This document shows, piece by piece, positions 47,513 to 59,385 of a stretch of DNA of 64,000 bases (its first letter is position 1; every line of letters begins with the position of its first letter). The position numbers and the translations under genes are program-made. The notes below the pieces were generated by a model. The model was not told where the DNA came from and did no database searches. It saw only the letters and a list, made by a program, of their open reading frames with translations. The stretch is from Lyophyllum atratum. Its lineage: Eukaryota > Basidiomycota > Agaricomycetes > Agaricales > Lyophyllaceae. The stretch covers positions 1,178,001-1,242,000 of the forward strand of contig JACGCN010000007.1 in the NCBI GenBank assembly GCA_014905825.1. The letters run 5' to 3'.

Positions 47513-48931
47513 TTACTGAGAATGTCCGTGATTATCCGTCGTGCCTGCTACGCGCAGTGGGGCCGTAGAGAATGAATGAACGACCTGAATGTCGTTGATG
47601 TACATACAGTATTGTCCCAAGTAGCCCAAGAGAGAAAGAAGTGCAACGCAAAGTCCAAGACAGCATTCGTATGTCAAATTAGACTTTAATGCCCGGTATG
47701 TCCTCAGCTGAGCTCTCATGCGGGTACGCTGCCCCTTCGTGAATCCCATCTTGCACGCATCATCTGTGCAGTCCATGTAGTTGTCTGCGAAGGTTAGAGA
47801 GAATAAGCCGATTTGCAGATCCAGAATTCAGGGGCAGGTCGTACGGATAGGATCATACCCAGCACCAGGGCACGTGTTGCGGCTCTTGGGGCAACCATAT
47901 GCCTCTGATGCTTCGGCGGGGGTGTCTGTGACGTAGTCTTCACTGCGGTTGCAACCACCCTGTCCACAATCCGAGATAAGAATCAATCTAGGGGCAGTAG
48001 GAAGTAACTGTCGACATGCCTGGAAGATGTGAAGAAGTCCGACCCAGTGACCGGCTTCGTGGCTGAGCGTGCGTCCAAGATTGTGTTTGTAGCTGGTTCC
48101 ACCGGGAAGAGTTGTCCATTTCATAACAATCCCATCGTCCTTCCGGTAGTACGTGTAGTCTGATGGGAATGTAGCGAACCCCAATAAACCTGGCTTGTCG
48201 AATAGCCTTGAAGCAGAAACGAAAAGATGGACTTGATGTTACGGGAGCGATAAAGGATGTCTTACCCTACAAGGTAGACATTCAGGCTTCCCGGGCCACC
48301 CTTTCGATACTTGGTCTTCGTAGCCAACTCTTGTTTGCTAGATGGATACAATACAAATCAGATCATGGGACATGACAAGGCAAAGGTTGGAGGTTGAGCT
48401 CACTTCCCGTTCAGGACATTGTGGAACCAATCTTTGCTGATAATCCGATTGATTCGGACCGGACGAAATTTGACCTTCGATGGTGCGAAGTCCGCATTCA
48501 ATATCTTCATCTGGGCGCGAATCTGAGCGTCGCTGTGAAGGAAATAAAAATAAGCGACATTCTTAAATTGGCTCTCCTGTTACAGCGAGTAACTCACGTA
48601 ACCCATCCACCTGCGATCGTCTTATTTGCAGCAACGACATGGAAATATACGGGTATCGAGGGCGGGACTAGGAAAGTATCGTTACTAGGAGGAAGGTGGT
48701 TGCTCAAGAAGTGAGTCTCGGCTGCAGCCTTGCTCTCTGTCATCGCTGTCCCGCAAGTTCTATCGTGGTCTCGGTGATAAGTAATCGAAGATCAGAAAGA
48801 AGTATAGCCACCCACGGCATCTCTTCATGATCATGCCCCTCTGGAGGAGCCTTTTCCTTAGGATTTGGTGGTGCAGCAGATACGAACGATCCGCATTGAA
48901 GAAGAGCAACCAGGATGGGAAGGAATTTCAT
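47513..48931 (-). CDS. Secreted M43-family metalloprotease (MEP1-like)
   Basis: Zinc endopeptidase of the pappalysin group secreted by fungi. MKFLPILVALLQCGSFVSAA is a signal peptide. Next come SIPVYFHVVAANKTIAGGW, DAQIRAQMKILNADFAP, SLNVYLVG and GLLGFATFPSDYTYY. The metzincin site HEAGHWVGLLH supplies three zinc-binding His and the catalytic Glu, and GYDPIHNYMDCTDDAC carries the Met-turn (NYMD). Cys residues around NRSEDYVTDTPAEA match family disulfides. The intron at 47960-48019 has a GC donor instead of GT; only this choice joins FQ to GGCNRS in frame. After the usual family end (MRAQLRTYRA) the frame runs on about 55 residues, including hydrophobic CCLGLCVALLSLLGYLG, unlike typical members; an unspotted intron could explain it. 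Confidence 0.85.
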
Positions 48932-50073
48932 GGCGTATCGTCAACTGATTCGGATCCGTCAAATTTCGAACAATAGATGTCGAACAATAGCCGGGGCAGT
49001 TGAACAAACCCATGGTATATCTTTGATGCACGTTGAGTACGAAGATGAAGGTGTTGCCCGTCGTACACCACGACGGGAAGTCGATCGATTCAAGGGTCAG
49101 GTCCTCTGGCCGAGCCTTCAAGCAGCACAGCAAGAGCTTGTCGAATCAAACAATATAAGTCTGCAATCGCCACAGAACGGGATAGAGAAAACAGTCCAAT
49201 CTCGATCTCGCGCGGTGATGAGTGTGTGGCATCGATGACATAGAATTGAACATGACCGCCAAGAGCTGCGGCGTCCAGAGACAGGCTGCAAGACTTCCAA
49301 TTCAAATGCCCTGTCGGGTCGACAACGTCCCCTTCAACGCTCCAGCACCGCATGCCTTGGCAGACATCTGAGGTGGAGACTGGTTAGCGGAGAAAGGGAC
49401 GGAAAAGACGGCGTGTTGGACGTCTCGCGTGTTACCATATGAGTGGCGAACGGCCTTTATAAGGTTCTTCCACTAGCTTCTGGGATCTAAGGACTGCCAT
49501 ATACCAAGGTCATTTCAACCCGTGAAGGGAGATCTTGAGCTGCTGGCACCTTGACTACAGGATAGGCCAACTAGTGCTGCAATCACAGGTGTCAGTAAAT
49601 CGTTGAATCATCAAGTGGAGCGCATTGTGACTGTAACTCGGTGCTGTCGGGAGGGTGATGTGTTCGCATCTTCGACTTTGAACTTATTTTTGGTGTTTAT
49701 CAGCCTCGGCTGTCTGAATATCCACTTGATCAATGGAGACCAGAGTTCATCTTCGTGTCCGAGACGACGTGGTACCGGAGGCAAAGAAGGCCATGCTTTG
49801 CCGTGGCAGGTCTCGTGCGATGTGGATGACGGGTGAAAGAGACCGTTGAGGGAAGGATGATAGTCGGGATTGAGGGATAAGTCAGTGAAAAAAACTATAT
49901 TATCTGCTAAGTCAACAACAAATTGATCTGAGTGACAGATGTGACGTCGTGAACGCAACGGCTTATCCGGTTACCTTGTCCCAGACGACTTGCTCCACCC
50001 ACTCACCACCTCTGCGTACGACAGCTAGGGATTCGTTTCCCTGGACCCTTTAGCCTGCTTGGTCAGAGCTATC
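48932..50073. other. Intergenic region with a TATA box and one anonymous minus-strand frame
   Basis: TATAAAG on the minus strand at 49455-49461 precedes a good leader intron (GTAACAC to GCTAACCAG) and an 87-codon frame (49090-49353, DPTGHLNWKSCSLSLDAAAL). This may be a small unrecognised gene or an upstream leader of the metalloprotease. I cannot decide from sequence. Confidence 0.3.
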
Positions 50074-51729
50074 ATGACCGCCACGCTCATTCCCTCAGCT
50101 CTCTTCACCCTACTCGCCCTTCCTTCCCTCGCTGCTGCCTACACATGGAAATTCGAAACGACTCCGCAGCAGTGTAAAAATCTCACCATCTCTATTTCAG
50201 GCTCTGGCGGAAAGCCACCGTATCGAGTTCTGATTCTTCCGTCTGGCCCCACACCACTCGCGAACGCCATTGAGGCGCGAAAGATCATCGACAAACCGTT
50301 TCCGGGCGACTCTACGACCGTTAGCTTTAAGCTAACTTATCCTGCCAACTCTCAACTTGTAGCTGTGGTGAGTTGCTTTATAATTCGCGATTACATCTCT
50401 CAGATCCTATCGGTAAAATCCACCTTCCGTGGTGTACTGGTCCCTTTGACCCCAAGGCGTATCTGGGATCGTCGTTTGGCCTGGTTGGGAAGGGGGCATC
50501 TGTTGGATGGCTCAATGATGGCTCGCTGGGAGTCTCTTGACAATCTTTGGGGGTCGTATGGGTGGTTGGGGCTTTTGCTCCAACGTTCTACCTGTGGCAT
50601 ATATTGCATCATCGTCATATCAAACCTAACTTGGAATTAATGACAGGTCAGCGATGCAACGGGATTTGGCTCTGGAGGAACGAGCACTGCTGCTGAAGTG
50701 ACCTCGTCATCCGACAACTCTTGCTTTGACGCGACGACAAATGTTTCCCCTGATTTCGTCTTCTCCATTGAGCCTCCGAATCAAATCGTCCAATGTGTGT
50801 CCACACGAATATGGTGGGATAAAGCAACGGTCAAGGGGTATGTTACATCATTGTGCAGCTTACATGTCATCGTCGTCTTACACGCCTTCAGAACACCCAA
50901 CTTCCTTGGCCTTATTCCCGGCGGCCAGTCATTCGCCATTCCCGAATCTCAAATCACGGACGTACCCTCCCAAGGTACAGGCTTCTCCTGGACACCTTCC
51001 ATCCGCGGTGGTACTACCCTCATCATTGTTGGCGGAGATAATCGAGGAAATGGCACGGCCGGTAGCACCCTCAACACCGTCAGCAATGGTTTCGACAACA
51101 TTGGCACCTGTCTCAGCAATTCTAGTCCTAGTTCTACGCCAGGTAGTCCTGCAGGAGGGTCATACCCAACTAGCACAACAGGAAGTGGGGTTGGGGGCGG
51201 CACATCTAGCAAAACGAACGTCGGTGCAATTGTAGGCGGGGTCGTTGGTGGTATTGTCGCTCTCGTTGCGATTGCACTTCTTCTCCTCTTCTTCCGGCGC
51301 CGTTCGCGTGTCCACAAGAAACAAAAGGAACGCCCGGTCGACCTTCTCAACTACGATGATGAAGATGAAGCGCAGGGAGGCGCTCGGGGAAACAACAGGA
51401 ATGATTTGCCGGAGTATTACCAACCAGAACCATTCACTGTCCCAGACCCCACGGTCGCCTCTACGTATGATGGAGAGACCGGTGGTATCGGTTCTGATGG
51501 TCGTCCGTTATCCAGTTATACCACGACAAGTCGGAGTGGAACACCCGATTTATTGAGTGCCCACGGCGCTGGCTCTACGACGACAGGAGGTGGAAGGAAA
51601 GGACCTATGAGGCAGATGCGGCCAGTGAATATCATCCAGCATGACGATGCAGGCCCGAGTGAGGCGCCGAAGGACACCGATGTCGAAACCGTGGAGCTTC
51701 CACCTGCCTATACCAACATCCGACAATGA
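50074..51729 (+). CDS. Single-pass cell-surface protein, Ser/Thr-rich, unknown function
   Basis: Exons 50074-50367, 50647-50837 and 50892-51729 total 1323 nt, 440 aa. The first ATG is at 50074; MTATLIPSALFTLLALPSLA is a signal peptide. The ectodomain (TWKFETTPQQCKNLTISISG, then GGKPPYRVLILP) recurs in many basidiomycete surface proteins. A Ser/Thr/Gly linker leads to one membrane helix, VGAIVGGVVGGIVALVAIAL followed by LLLFFRRRSR, a Gly-rich helix with a basic stop-transfer. The cytoplasmic tail has DYDDEDEAQ-like acids, Pro/Tyr motifs (LPEYYQPEPF, LPPAYTNI; the last resembles a PPxY ubiquitin-ligase site). The architecture suggests a wall or surface sensor. Intron 1 is 279 nt, long for this window. 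Confidence 0.72.
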
Positions 51730-52373
51730 AGTACCTCGTTCTCTCTGTTTATATCTTGCTCTTTCTTTTTTGACATGGGATGGAAGGCAACGAAGTTATA
51801 CCATCATCATCAACTGCCAGACACCTGCCTTGTACAGCCACGCGAAAAAAGGCCTGTTCGCAGTTCGCTTATTTTTGCATTTTACCACCTGCTCTCATAC
51901 CCTACCAGTTGTTGTTCTCTTCTCTATTTTTGTCGAGCAATGCATAGCTTATCGAACACCCCTTCTACGTCACTCCTCCCGGACTTTCCACGCTCCAAAA
52001 TTCCTCATTCAGCCTCAGGCTAACCCTAGCCCGCTCTTGCTCAGTCACGGACATATTCTCCAACATCCTATGTATATATCATATATATATCGCTGCTTTG
52101 GCGCCTCCAACCCTCCGATTGACTCGGGAGTCGAACGCGATGATCATTCTTTTCGCACCTCCCGAAGTGGCATATCTATTTATAGGTATCGAGCAATGAC
52201 GCCCGCTCCGCACCCCCGTCGGGCCGACACACCAACTCCAAACTCCATCACCTAGTACGGAGTCCATTACCACTGCGCAGCACATCCTCATATTCCTTTC
52301 CAAGGAGTGCTGGAGCCGATGACCTACCTTTGCGTCACACCGATGGATCCGCCGTTGAGACAGGTATAAAAGC
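51730..52373. other. Intergenic region
   Basis: 3' flank of the surface-protein gene and promoter of the CsbD-like gene, with (AT)n-rich DNA near 52070-52090. No further gene seen. Confidence 0.4.
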
Positions 52374-52380
52374 AGGCTCT
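52374..52380 (+). promoter_or_regulatory. TATA box of the CsbD-like gene
   Basis: TATAAAA, 76 nt before the ATG at 52450. A strong TATA box fits a stress-inducible gene. Confidence 0.6.
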
Positions 52381-52449
52381 GAGGAGCCAACATATCATTA
52401 ACAATTTCCCAACACAACCACTACAAACTTATCTACAAACTTCAATAAC

Positions 52450-53357
52450 ATGCCTCTTTTCAGTCACAAGAACGTACGTCTCTCTTCACTCCTCCCTAAT
52501 CATCAATCAGTCTGACGCCTTCTTCTCTTGGTAGAAACACGCCACTGACGCCCCCATGACTGGTACCGGAGCTGCTCCCATGACTGGTGCGGGATCTGGC
52601 CTCAATTCACGGCCTCAAGAAAGCACGAATATGAATAACACAAACGTCATGCCCGGGACCGGAACCCATGGACACAACAACTACGGCGGCGTCCCAGTTG
52701 GGGGTCGTCATCATATGCCGGGGCAACAACCTGGCTTCGATAACAATGTGAGTTCAATGACAAACCCCATACTTATCCTCCTACTCACTGCATTGTCATG
52801 GCAGCCTGCTACCGAAGGCTACAACACAACTGGCGCTAATGTCGGCACCCAACAACAGCACCACATGCCTGGCACCGCGGTCGGTGGTAATGGTATGGGT
52901 GCCGCTGGTCACGGAGCTCTCCCGCCTGCGAACACTCTGAATCACTCAGGTCAGAGTCGCGGTGGAGGTGGGCAGGCGTTCACCGGCAAGGTTGAACGGA
53001 CGGTCGGTACTCTGACCGGCAGCAGTTCACTAAAGGCGAAGGGCCAGCAGAAGGAGCAGTTAGTATAATTCTTACGCATCACTATCTGACGTCTCTGATA
53101 GTGGGTTCGTTTTTATAGAGAAGCAAACTCCTTCAAGGTACAAGGTGCTGAACTGGCAGAAGCTGAGCGTTTGGAACGTGAGGCTCTCATGCGCAGAGAG
53201 CGTGCAGTTGGCCATGGTGCGTAGACTCGCTACTCCTTCCCATGCCAGGTCTAAATTTCCGGCGGGTCTAGGTGCACACCCCGATAATAAACATCTCGGT
53301 GCGGGATCGAACTCTGCCCAAGGAGGCGGGGTCGGCGGGATGTCTGGTGGCTACTAA
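52450..53357 (+). CDS. CsbD-like / hydrophilic stress protein
   Basis: Five exons (52450-52473, 52535-52747, 52805-53058, 53119-53216, 53272-53357) total 675 nt, 224 aa. The N-terminal half is Gly/Met/His/Asn-rich with PMTGTGAAPMTGAGSG and HHMPGQQPG-type repeats and is probably disordered. The folded part is GKVERTVGTLTGSSSLKAKG, a CsbD-like helix pair (compare G-K-x-x-x-x-x-G-x-x-T-G), continued by QQKEQEANSFKVQGAELAEA and ERLEREALMRRERAVGHG. It ends GGGVGGMSGGY. Such proteins are induced by stress in bacteria and fungi; the biochemical role is not established. The exact family match is from pattern only. Confidence 0.7.
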
Positions 53358-55792
53358 GCACCGCTTTTCTGCCTCTGTCGACTTTGTATTCTAGACCCAC
53401 AGCTGACCTCGATACGATGTATAAACTCTAAATGGAAATGAAGTATTACTACACCCATTATGTACTTTATATTTGATTTTTGTCGTAATGATGCTTCGTA
53501 ACATTTTTACATTTTCAAGCAATTTCTGAAGCTCCCTGAGCACTCCTGAGTGGAATTGGTGTATCATCGTGAATGTGTCGTACGAAGCACAGCGAACTTT
53601 CAAGTTCTTCTAGTCGTCCTGACGCGACGCGTCGTGATCATGTGACGCACAGCATTTATTACGGTCCGTCAGCGTTCAACTCTTCTCCGTCTGATCATCG
53701 ATCGTTGCAGCATGTCGTGGATCTGTCTGGGAAACCCCGAACACACAAGCACCCACAAGCACTCACAGCATTTAAACCTGCAAGCATCACCCCACCATGT
53801 CCCGACTCCTGAAATACCATAGCTGGGTGACTTGAAGCTTGCCTCAACATGCTTGCGCAGCAGACTTTCTTAAAACGAAACAGAAATCCCAATACTCACA
53901 GCAATCACTCGAAGCCAAGGTGCGTAGCTCGATCTTGTACTATTTTCTCGGTGTCCACCTCAGCGACAACGCTTCAACGTCTCTTCGAGGCCACTTCAGT
54001 TGCGCCACAGAAACTGCACCTAGCCTCCAGGTCTGAAAATCCTCATTTACTGTTTTATTGTCAGACTTTTGTGGTCGCTCTCTTCATGCCAATTAAGCCC
54101 CTCGTCGACGTTGCTGATCTTTCGCTGCCAGATATCATACGATAACATGTCCCGTGAAGATCACAACTTCGTGCGCTAATACTTGTGCGCTGATCGATGG
54201 TCGCAAGACTGGACTCCTCGCGACATGAAATCTGAAGCGCCTCCAGAGGTATATGCTTGATCCATTCGATGCCCCGACGGTATGTCATTTCTCCATCACC
54301 CTACTTCTACGCCCACGGTAATAATTCCTCGTTTTCTAGGTTGTCTTCGTTCATGCCGGTTTTCCATATGACTTCGGTTCAAATGCTAGGAGAATTTTTC
54401 TGTCAGCGCTACTGATTTCCTTATAGGTTCATATTGTCCGGTGCGTTGATTTTGAAACGCGAGAGAGCGCTCGACCCCACCTTGCGAATTCTCAAGATGT
54501 AGGCAAGTCGTTATTGTTCCTCAAACCTTGCCAGGCGACTGATGGGCGAAGATATCTAGAGGAGATGATATCATTATAATTCATAATGCCCTATCGGTGT
54601 CACCGCGCTCTTCGAGTGCAGCCGGCCTACGCATGGGTTTCGCGAAGACACGTGTATCTTCCCATGGCAGCCGACGTGAAGCTGCGAGCTCTCCACGCAC
54701 AGGACGTTTCGGCGTTTCTCATCGTGAGCTGATACAGCGTCTGGCACTGGCATTTTTCCATTTGTCGTCTGGTACGTCTCCTTGTCCCGATCAATATTCC
54801 CCATGTAGTCCCTTACTTTTATTTTCTTTGGCTAGTCCAATGTGGTATAGACGGAGCGCCGCCTGAATTGTTGACATCGACCTCCCAACACCTCCTTATC
54901 GACGTGAATTGTCTTTTGATGCACGGGATCATTATGTGCTCCTGTGTGCCTCTTGAACTCGTGCACTTGGCCTTTCAAATCGGGGGATACAATCGTCGTG
55001 GAACAGGATTGTTCCCGTCATCAAAATGGGCCCGGTGTCCGAGGCCTGTCTCGATCCATGGAGGCAGGTGGTGGTGGCCATCTCTGTTCCATGTGGATAA
55101 ATTCAATTCGCCTACCAACCCGGGGCTCTGAGTCCTTCGGGTTCGTTGAGTCAAATCTATATCCACTACACCCAAGAGAGCGTTAGCGCACGAGAGGAGA
55201 GGGATGCTACGGCAACTAGACGGCGGCCGCTACTTTATCGTGGCATGCGTAACATACCAGTTTTCGAACTGGTGTGTGTCGTTTCGTCAAGCCAGACCCT
55301 TCCATGTCTGCTGCCTTTGCGACCAATTTTTTCCTTGACCACTTTGTGGTTTCCTAGTTTAGAGTCTTGCATAGCTACGGCAGAAGACCATTTGCGTATC
55401 TTCCCGTGAGGGATACATTTTTAGTCGGAGTCGTTACCTACGTTCGGACGATAAGAATTCGATTGGACCGACACGACTGACAGTCATATTGAGGTATAAA
55501 TTCCGAGCCAAATTCTTTCGTAGATCGGCATAGAGTTTCGTTGGCTAGGCCTCTGACTCTGCCTTTGAAATACCTTGTGTTGGCAATAACACGAGAAGAG
55601 CGACCTGGATACAGTGCAGAACTAAGACTCGGCGAAATTTGCCCAGATACCCAGGACAGCGTCTGGTTGGAATGGCACTTTCCGTTGGCTGGCAATACTT
55701 CGTTTAGACTGGGAGGATGCTGAAAATAGCGATAATTGAGATAGTTTGAAAATCAAGTCCCTCGATATGTCATTCCTTCCACATTTTCTACA
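53358..55792. other. 2.4 kb without supported gene
   Basis: Short frames on both strands (for example 54597-54866 and 54868-55131, plus) could be joined in several ways, but none yields a recognisable domain. An expressed gene with many small exons cannot be excluded. Confidence 0.35.
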
Positions 55793-57263
55793 TTACGCAG
55801 AAAGACCAGGCTCTGGAGTACGCAGGAGCTTCACCTTCGTTGTTCGCATTTTCTCTGAGCGTTGGGTAGACGGCACGAGATAACCGCTATGACTAGAGAC
55901 TAGATTCAAATATGAGCGTGGCCACGCCCCTGGCTGACCCGTTGGCGACGATGGCTGAGAAGAATTGGGGGCGGTTATGACCTGGACAGTGGCCTGAGTC
56001 TCGATGCTGTGAATTTCGATGGTGCCATTTGGGAGAAGGGCAGTGACATAAGGATAATCCAGGCCTAGGTAGTTGACGATTGAGTACAATTAGATGGAGG
56101 ATATAACAGACAAATGACAGGTGATACGTACAAACAGCTTCTGGATGGCTCGGCCATTCGAGCGTACCACGTACTGGGTCGCCATCCCCAGTAATAAAAA
56201 GACCGATAGTACTTGCGCCAGTCCAAGACAGAATGAGAAATTCGTTCTCCCCAACAACAGTAATGGAAGGTTTAACGGGGATAGTCGAATCTTGTGCCTG
56301 AGAGACCGGGATTATGGAGAATAACGACGCTTTCTCCAAGTCTACCATATTATAGTTCTCCTTGTCTGCTATGCATAGTGAACGACCTATGCGGCAGGCT
56401 ACTGATGCACCCTGGGGCAATGGAATTTCCTGGAAAATACATCAAGTGAGATAGGCAGCTGTTGACGGTGAAGCATAGCCTCCTACCTTCAGAAAGGACA
56501 ACCGTTCGCGCATTACGTACATCGCAATTCCTGTTCGTTTGATGATGCAGAAGTTGGCCTCCACCGGGACCGTAGGGCCAGACATCGACGGTGGTGGGCG
56601 TATCAAGTCCCTATGATCTACCGCGAATGTAACTGCATGTCTTATGGGCTTGACGGTGTTGAGTGAAACCGGGTCCAAGGATGGGAGGGTGTAGAAATGT
56701 ACGGTGCGATCTGATGATAGCAAATCGGTTCAGTAAATAAGCCTGCGAGGAGGAAGAGGGGGATGTACTGAGGTACCGGATAGAATGAATGCCCGCGAGA
56801 GGCAAGGGATCAAAACAATTTTGTCAACAGGTTTCTCGTTGGGTACGGTCTGCCTTGATAGTATGCTATATGACTCGAGCTGATGTGTGTTATGAGCGAG
56901 GTGCGTGCCGTAAAGACAGAACACGAGCCAACCTTGTTGGGATCGTCGGCTTGGAGAGCGAAGCGAATGAGTTCACCGTTGGAACAGCCGACGTAGATTT
57001 CAGAACCTTTGAGCTTGCGTTAGCTCCGTGACGAAACTCAGCCAGAGAAGCCTCAGAAGAGCTCCTTTATTGTCAGTTTGGCATACCTAGGGCCTGCGCG
57101 CAGCGTACTTGGATTGTTCCCGGTTCGAATCCTGCTCAACGGTGAGATCTGTCAACACGGTAGGTGTTGAAGCAAACATACCGAAGTCATCAACGACATG
57201 TGAAATCAGGTCTTGTACTTGATATGGTGGGACATCCACTGGGTTCGTAGGTGCATAAGTCAT
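55793..57263 (-). CDS. CNH-domain protein, Vps39/TGFBRAP1-like, apparently C-terminally truncated
   Basis: N-terminal beta-propeller of a HOPS/CORVET-type tethering subunit. It starts MTYAPTNPVDVPPYQVQDLI. The CNH segments follow: SEIYVGCSNGELIRFALQAD, then LESYSILSRQTVPNEKPVDK with IVLIPCLSRAFILS, DRTVHFYTLPSLDPV, then CIADKENYNMVDLEKASLFS, ENEFLILSWTGASTIGLFIT, TLEWPSHPEAVC, LDYPYVTALLPNGTIEIHSI, and GYLVPSTQRSEKMRTTKVKL. It stops at 55793 a few residues later. Full-length family members continue for several hundred residues of clathrin-heavy-chain-like repeats and a RING or zinc end; I cannot find these in the next 2 kb. Either a cryptic intron continues the gene or this copy keeps only the propeller. 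In the family the propeller binds Rab/Rag GTPases or SNAREs at the vacuole. Confidence 0.75.
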
Positions 57264-57491
57264 CCAAGACGTCGTCGACGATGTGAAAGTGGTCGAGGTC
57301 GACGTTGGTGACAGCGGTGACGCGCTGGTTTGTCAGCAATTAAACGCCCTTGTGACCTGCCGGAATCGGCTTTGTTCTGGCCTCAGCCTCTGGACTCGGA
57401 GCCAATATTTAATAGGACGGGGGAATGCTTCCAACGTCCAACTTGCACCACTCCCAGCGCGACTTCCACTCCATTTGCCTTGATTGAAGTA
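57264..57491. promoter_or_regulatory. Divergent promoter, Vps39-like / SDS23
   Basis: 228 bp between the two start codons; no TATA box, so probably a shared housekeeping promoter. Confidence 0.45.
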
Positions 57492-59385
57492 ATGACTGCG
57501 AGAAGACAATCCCAGTCGCTCAGCGGTAGCTGGTCTGGCGACCTTACTCCGCTGAACCTCCTTAGCCCCCCAGCTGCAGATTCTGAAGGATGGATAAAGT
57601 CTTGGGGAAATGTGTTAGCCCGAGGTAAATCCCTTCACTCCACCACATGGCGACGACTGAACGATACAAGACTTGATCGACTCGCGGATTGTTTCGGTGG
57701 ACGCGGACACAACTGTCGAGGATGCCTGCGACGTGAGTCCTCCATCACTCGTAGCCAAATGCATTGCTTGACCAATCTTTGTAGATCCTTCTATCTGAGG
57801 ACATCCTTTGCCTGGTCATAAAGTCTCAAACTCCCAGGGCCGACGGCTCTCCCTATCTTGGATTATTCGATGTACGAGGTGCCTGCTGCCCTTGACCTAT
57901 ATCCTCATATGCTCGCATTCCAGTTCTCCGATGTGAATGCCTTTTTGACACTCGCTGCAACAAGCCATACTTTACTTCCGGAAGACTTGCTTGACAAGCC
58001 TCGTTCAAATGAAATAGTGTCTGCCGCAAGAGCAGGTCGCGTACCGGTTCGCCTTGTCAGCAGTACGTCAGTTATAACCTTCTAAACGACCTTACTTGAT
58101 ATATCTGCTGCATAGACTTCTCTGAGAAGAATCCTTTAGAAGCCCTGCCAAATGACGCCACTGTTCTGTCGCTGTTAGAACTTTTTTCCCGGGGTACCCA
58201 CAGAGGTTTGTCGTGATATCTAGATGCATCTTTTCTTAGCGATTTGATGACAATCTATACCTCTAGCACTGATCCGTTCGGCATCCTCGTCTGAAGATTT
58301 CATCGGTATGGTCTCCGATCGTGGTTTACTTGCATGGTTTGCTTCGTATGCTACCAGAACACCCTCCCTGCAGAATTTCCTCTCCAACTCTCTTCATTCT
58401 CTTTCTCTCCCTTCCCTAAATATATACACCGCAATAGTTAGTGCGAGCGCAGCTTCGACGGTCTTGGATGCGATGAAGCTCATGAGTGAAGAAGGTGTCA
58501 GCAGCGTGGCAGTCATCGATGATGAAAGTGGTGCTCTATTGAGTGCTGTTAGCGTAACGGACATCGGCAAAGTACAATTTCGCAAGTTGCCTTGTATTGC
58601 CACGCTAGCTTATCCACCTTGACCTACAGATCGTGGTTCCTTCCCAAAGCAAGCAGATCTTGTCCACACCTTTGCACCAATTCATCTCCCAGATCAAGGT
58701 GAGATTGTCCTTATCGCCAACTCAATCAAAGCCTATTTATTGAGCCCCTTTCCAGGAACCTGATGGTTCGACAGATGGCGTCGACAAGTATCCCGGTATG
58801 GATGTGTGGAAATCCCACCATTTTATTTGTCGCTCACATGTGTGCAGTATATTCTGTCTCTCCGTCGAGTCCTCTTTCATACACGATCGAGAAACTGCTT
58901 GCCAGTGCGTACACCCTTCATATCCTCAGAAGCTCAGTTCCAATCTTAATTTTTACCCAGCCAATGCACATAGAGTATTCGTCACAACGGAATCCCGTCC
59001 CTCTTCACCCATCCTATCGTCTACCGCATATGGCAGCCTGTCGGGCATCGTGTCCATAGTAGACAGTACGTCACTCCCACACCTTGGAAAATGTCTAACG
59101 AGCGTCCTTTTTACTCTAGTACTTTCATTATTTGCCCGCCTCGCCAACATATCCGATATCGACCCAACAAGGATGAAGCGCCACCGCCGGGCATCCTCCA
59201 CGTCTTCCCAGTCCTCTCAGTCCTCCACATCTGACCGCGACCTGTTTCTGAGATCACTGTCGAGATCAAGCAGCAGGACAGGTGTACGGCGCAGTTCGAG
59301 TGTGATTCTACCTCCTCCAATCATCGGCGTGAGGCATAATCGGAATTCGATATCTGGGGTCGAGTCGCTGCCAAAGGTGGGGTAA
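57492..59385 (+). CDS. SDS23: SDS23-family CBS-domain protein
   Basis: Regulator that in yeasts inhibits PP2A/PP6-type phosphatases and links nutrient state to mitotic entry. The start is MTARRQSQSLSGSWSGDLTP, then EGWIKSWGNVLARDLIDS. Four CBS motifs can be followed through the exons: TTVEDACDILLSEDILCLVI, NPLEALPNDATVLSLLELFS, ASTVLDAMKLMSEEGVSSVA with VIDDESGALLSAVSVTDIGK, and SPSSPLSYTIEKLLA with HRVFVTTE and GSLSGIVSIVD. The segment IVVPSQSKQILSTPLHQFIS links CBS3 and CBS4 as in Sds23. The tail is Ser/Arg-rich (RRASSTSSQSSQSSTSDRDL, SRSSSRTGVRRSSS), a likely phosphorylation region. About nine introns of 45-60 nt. Divergent from the Vps39-like gene. Confidence 0.88.

Noticed and set aside
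57110..57145. tRNA-like T-loop (GGTTCGAATCC)
   Set aside because: The flanking bases do not pair into a T stem, no acceptor or anticodon arm is present, and the site is an exon of the Vps39-like gene (GFEPGTIQV on the minus strand).
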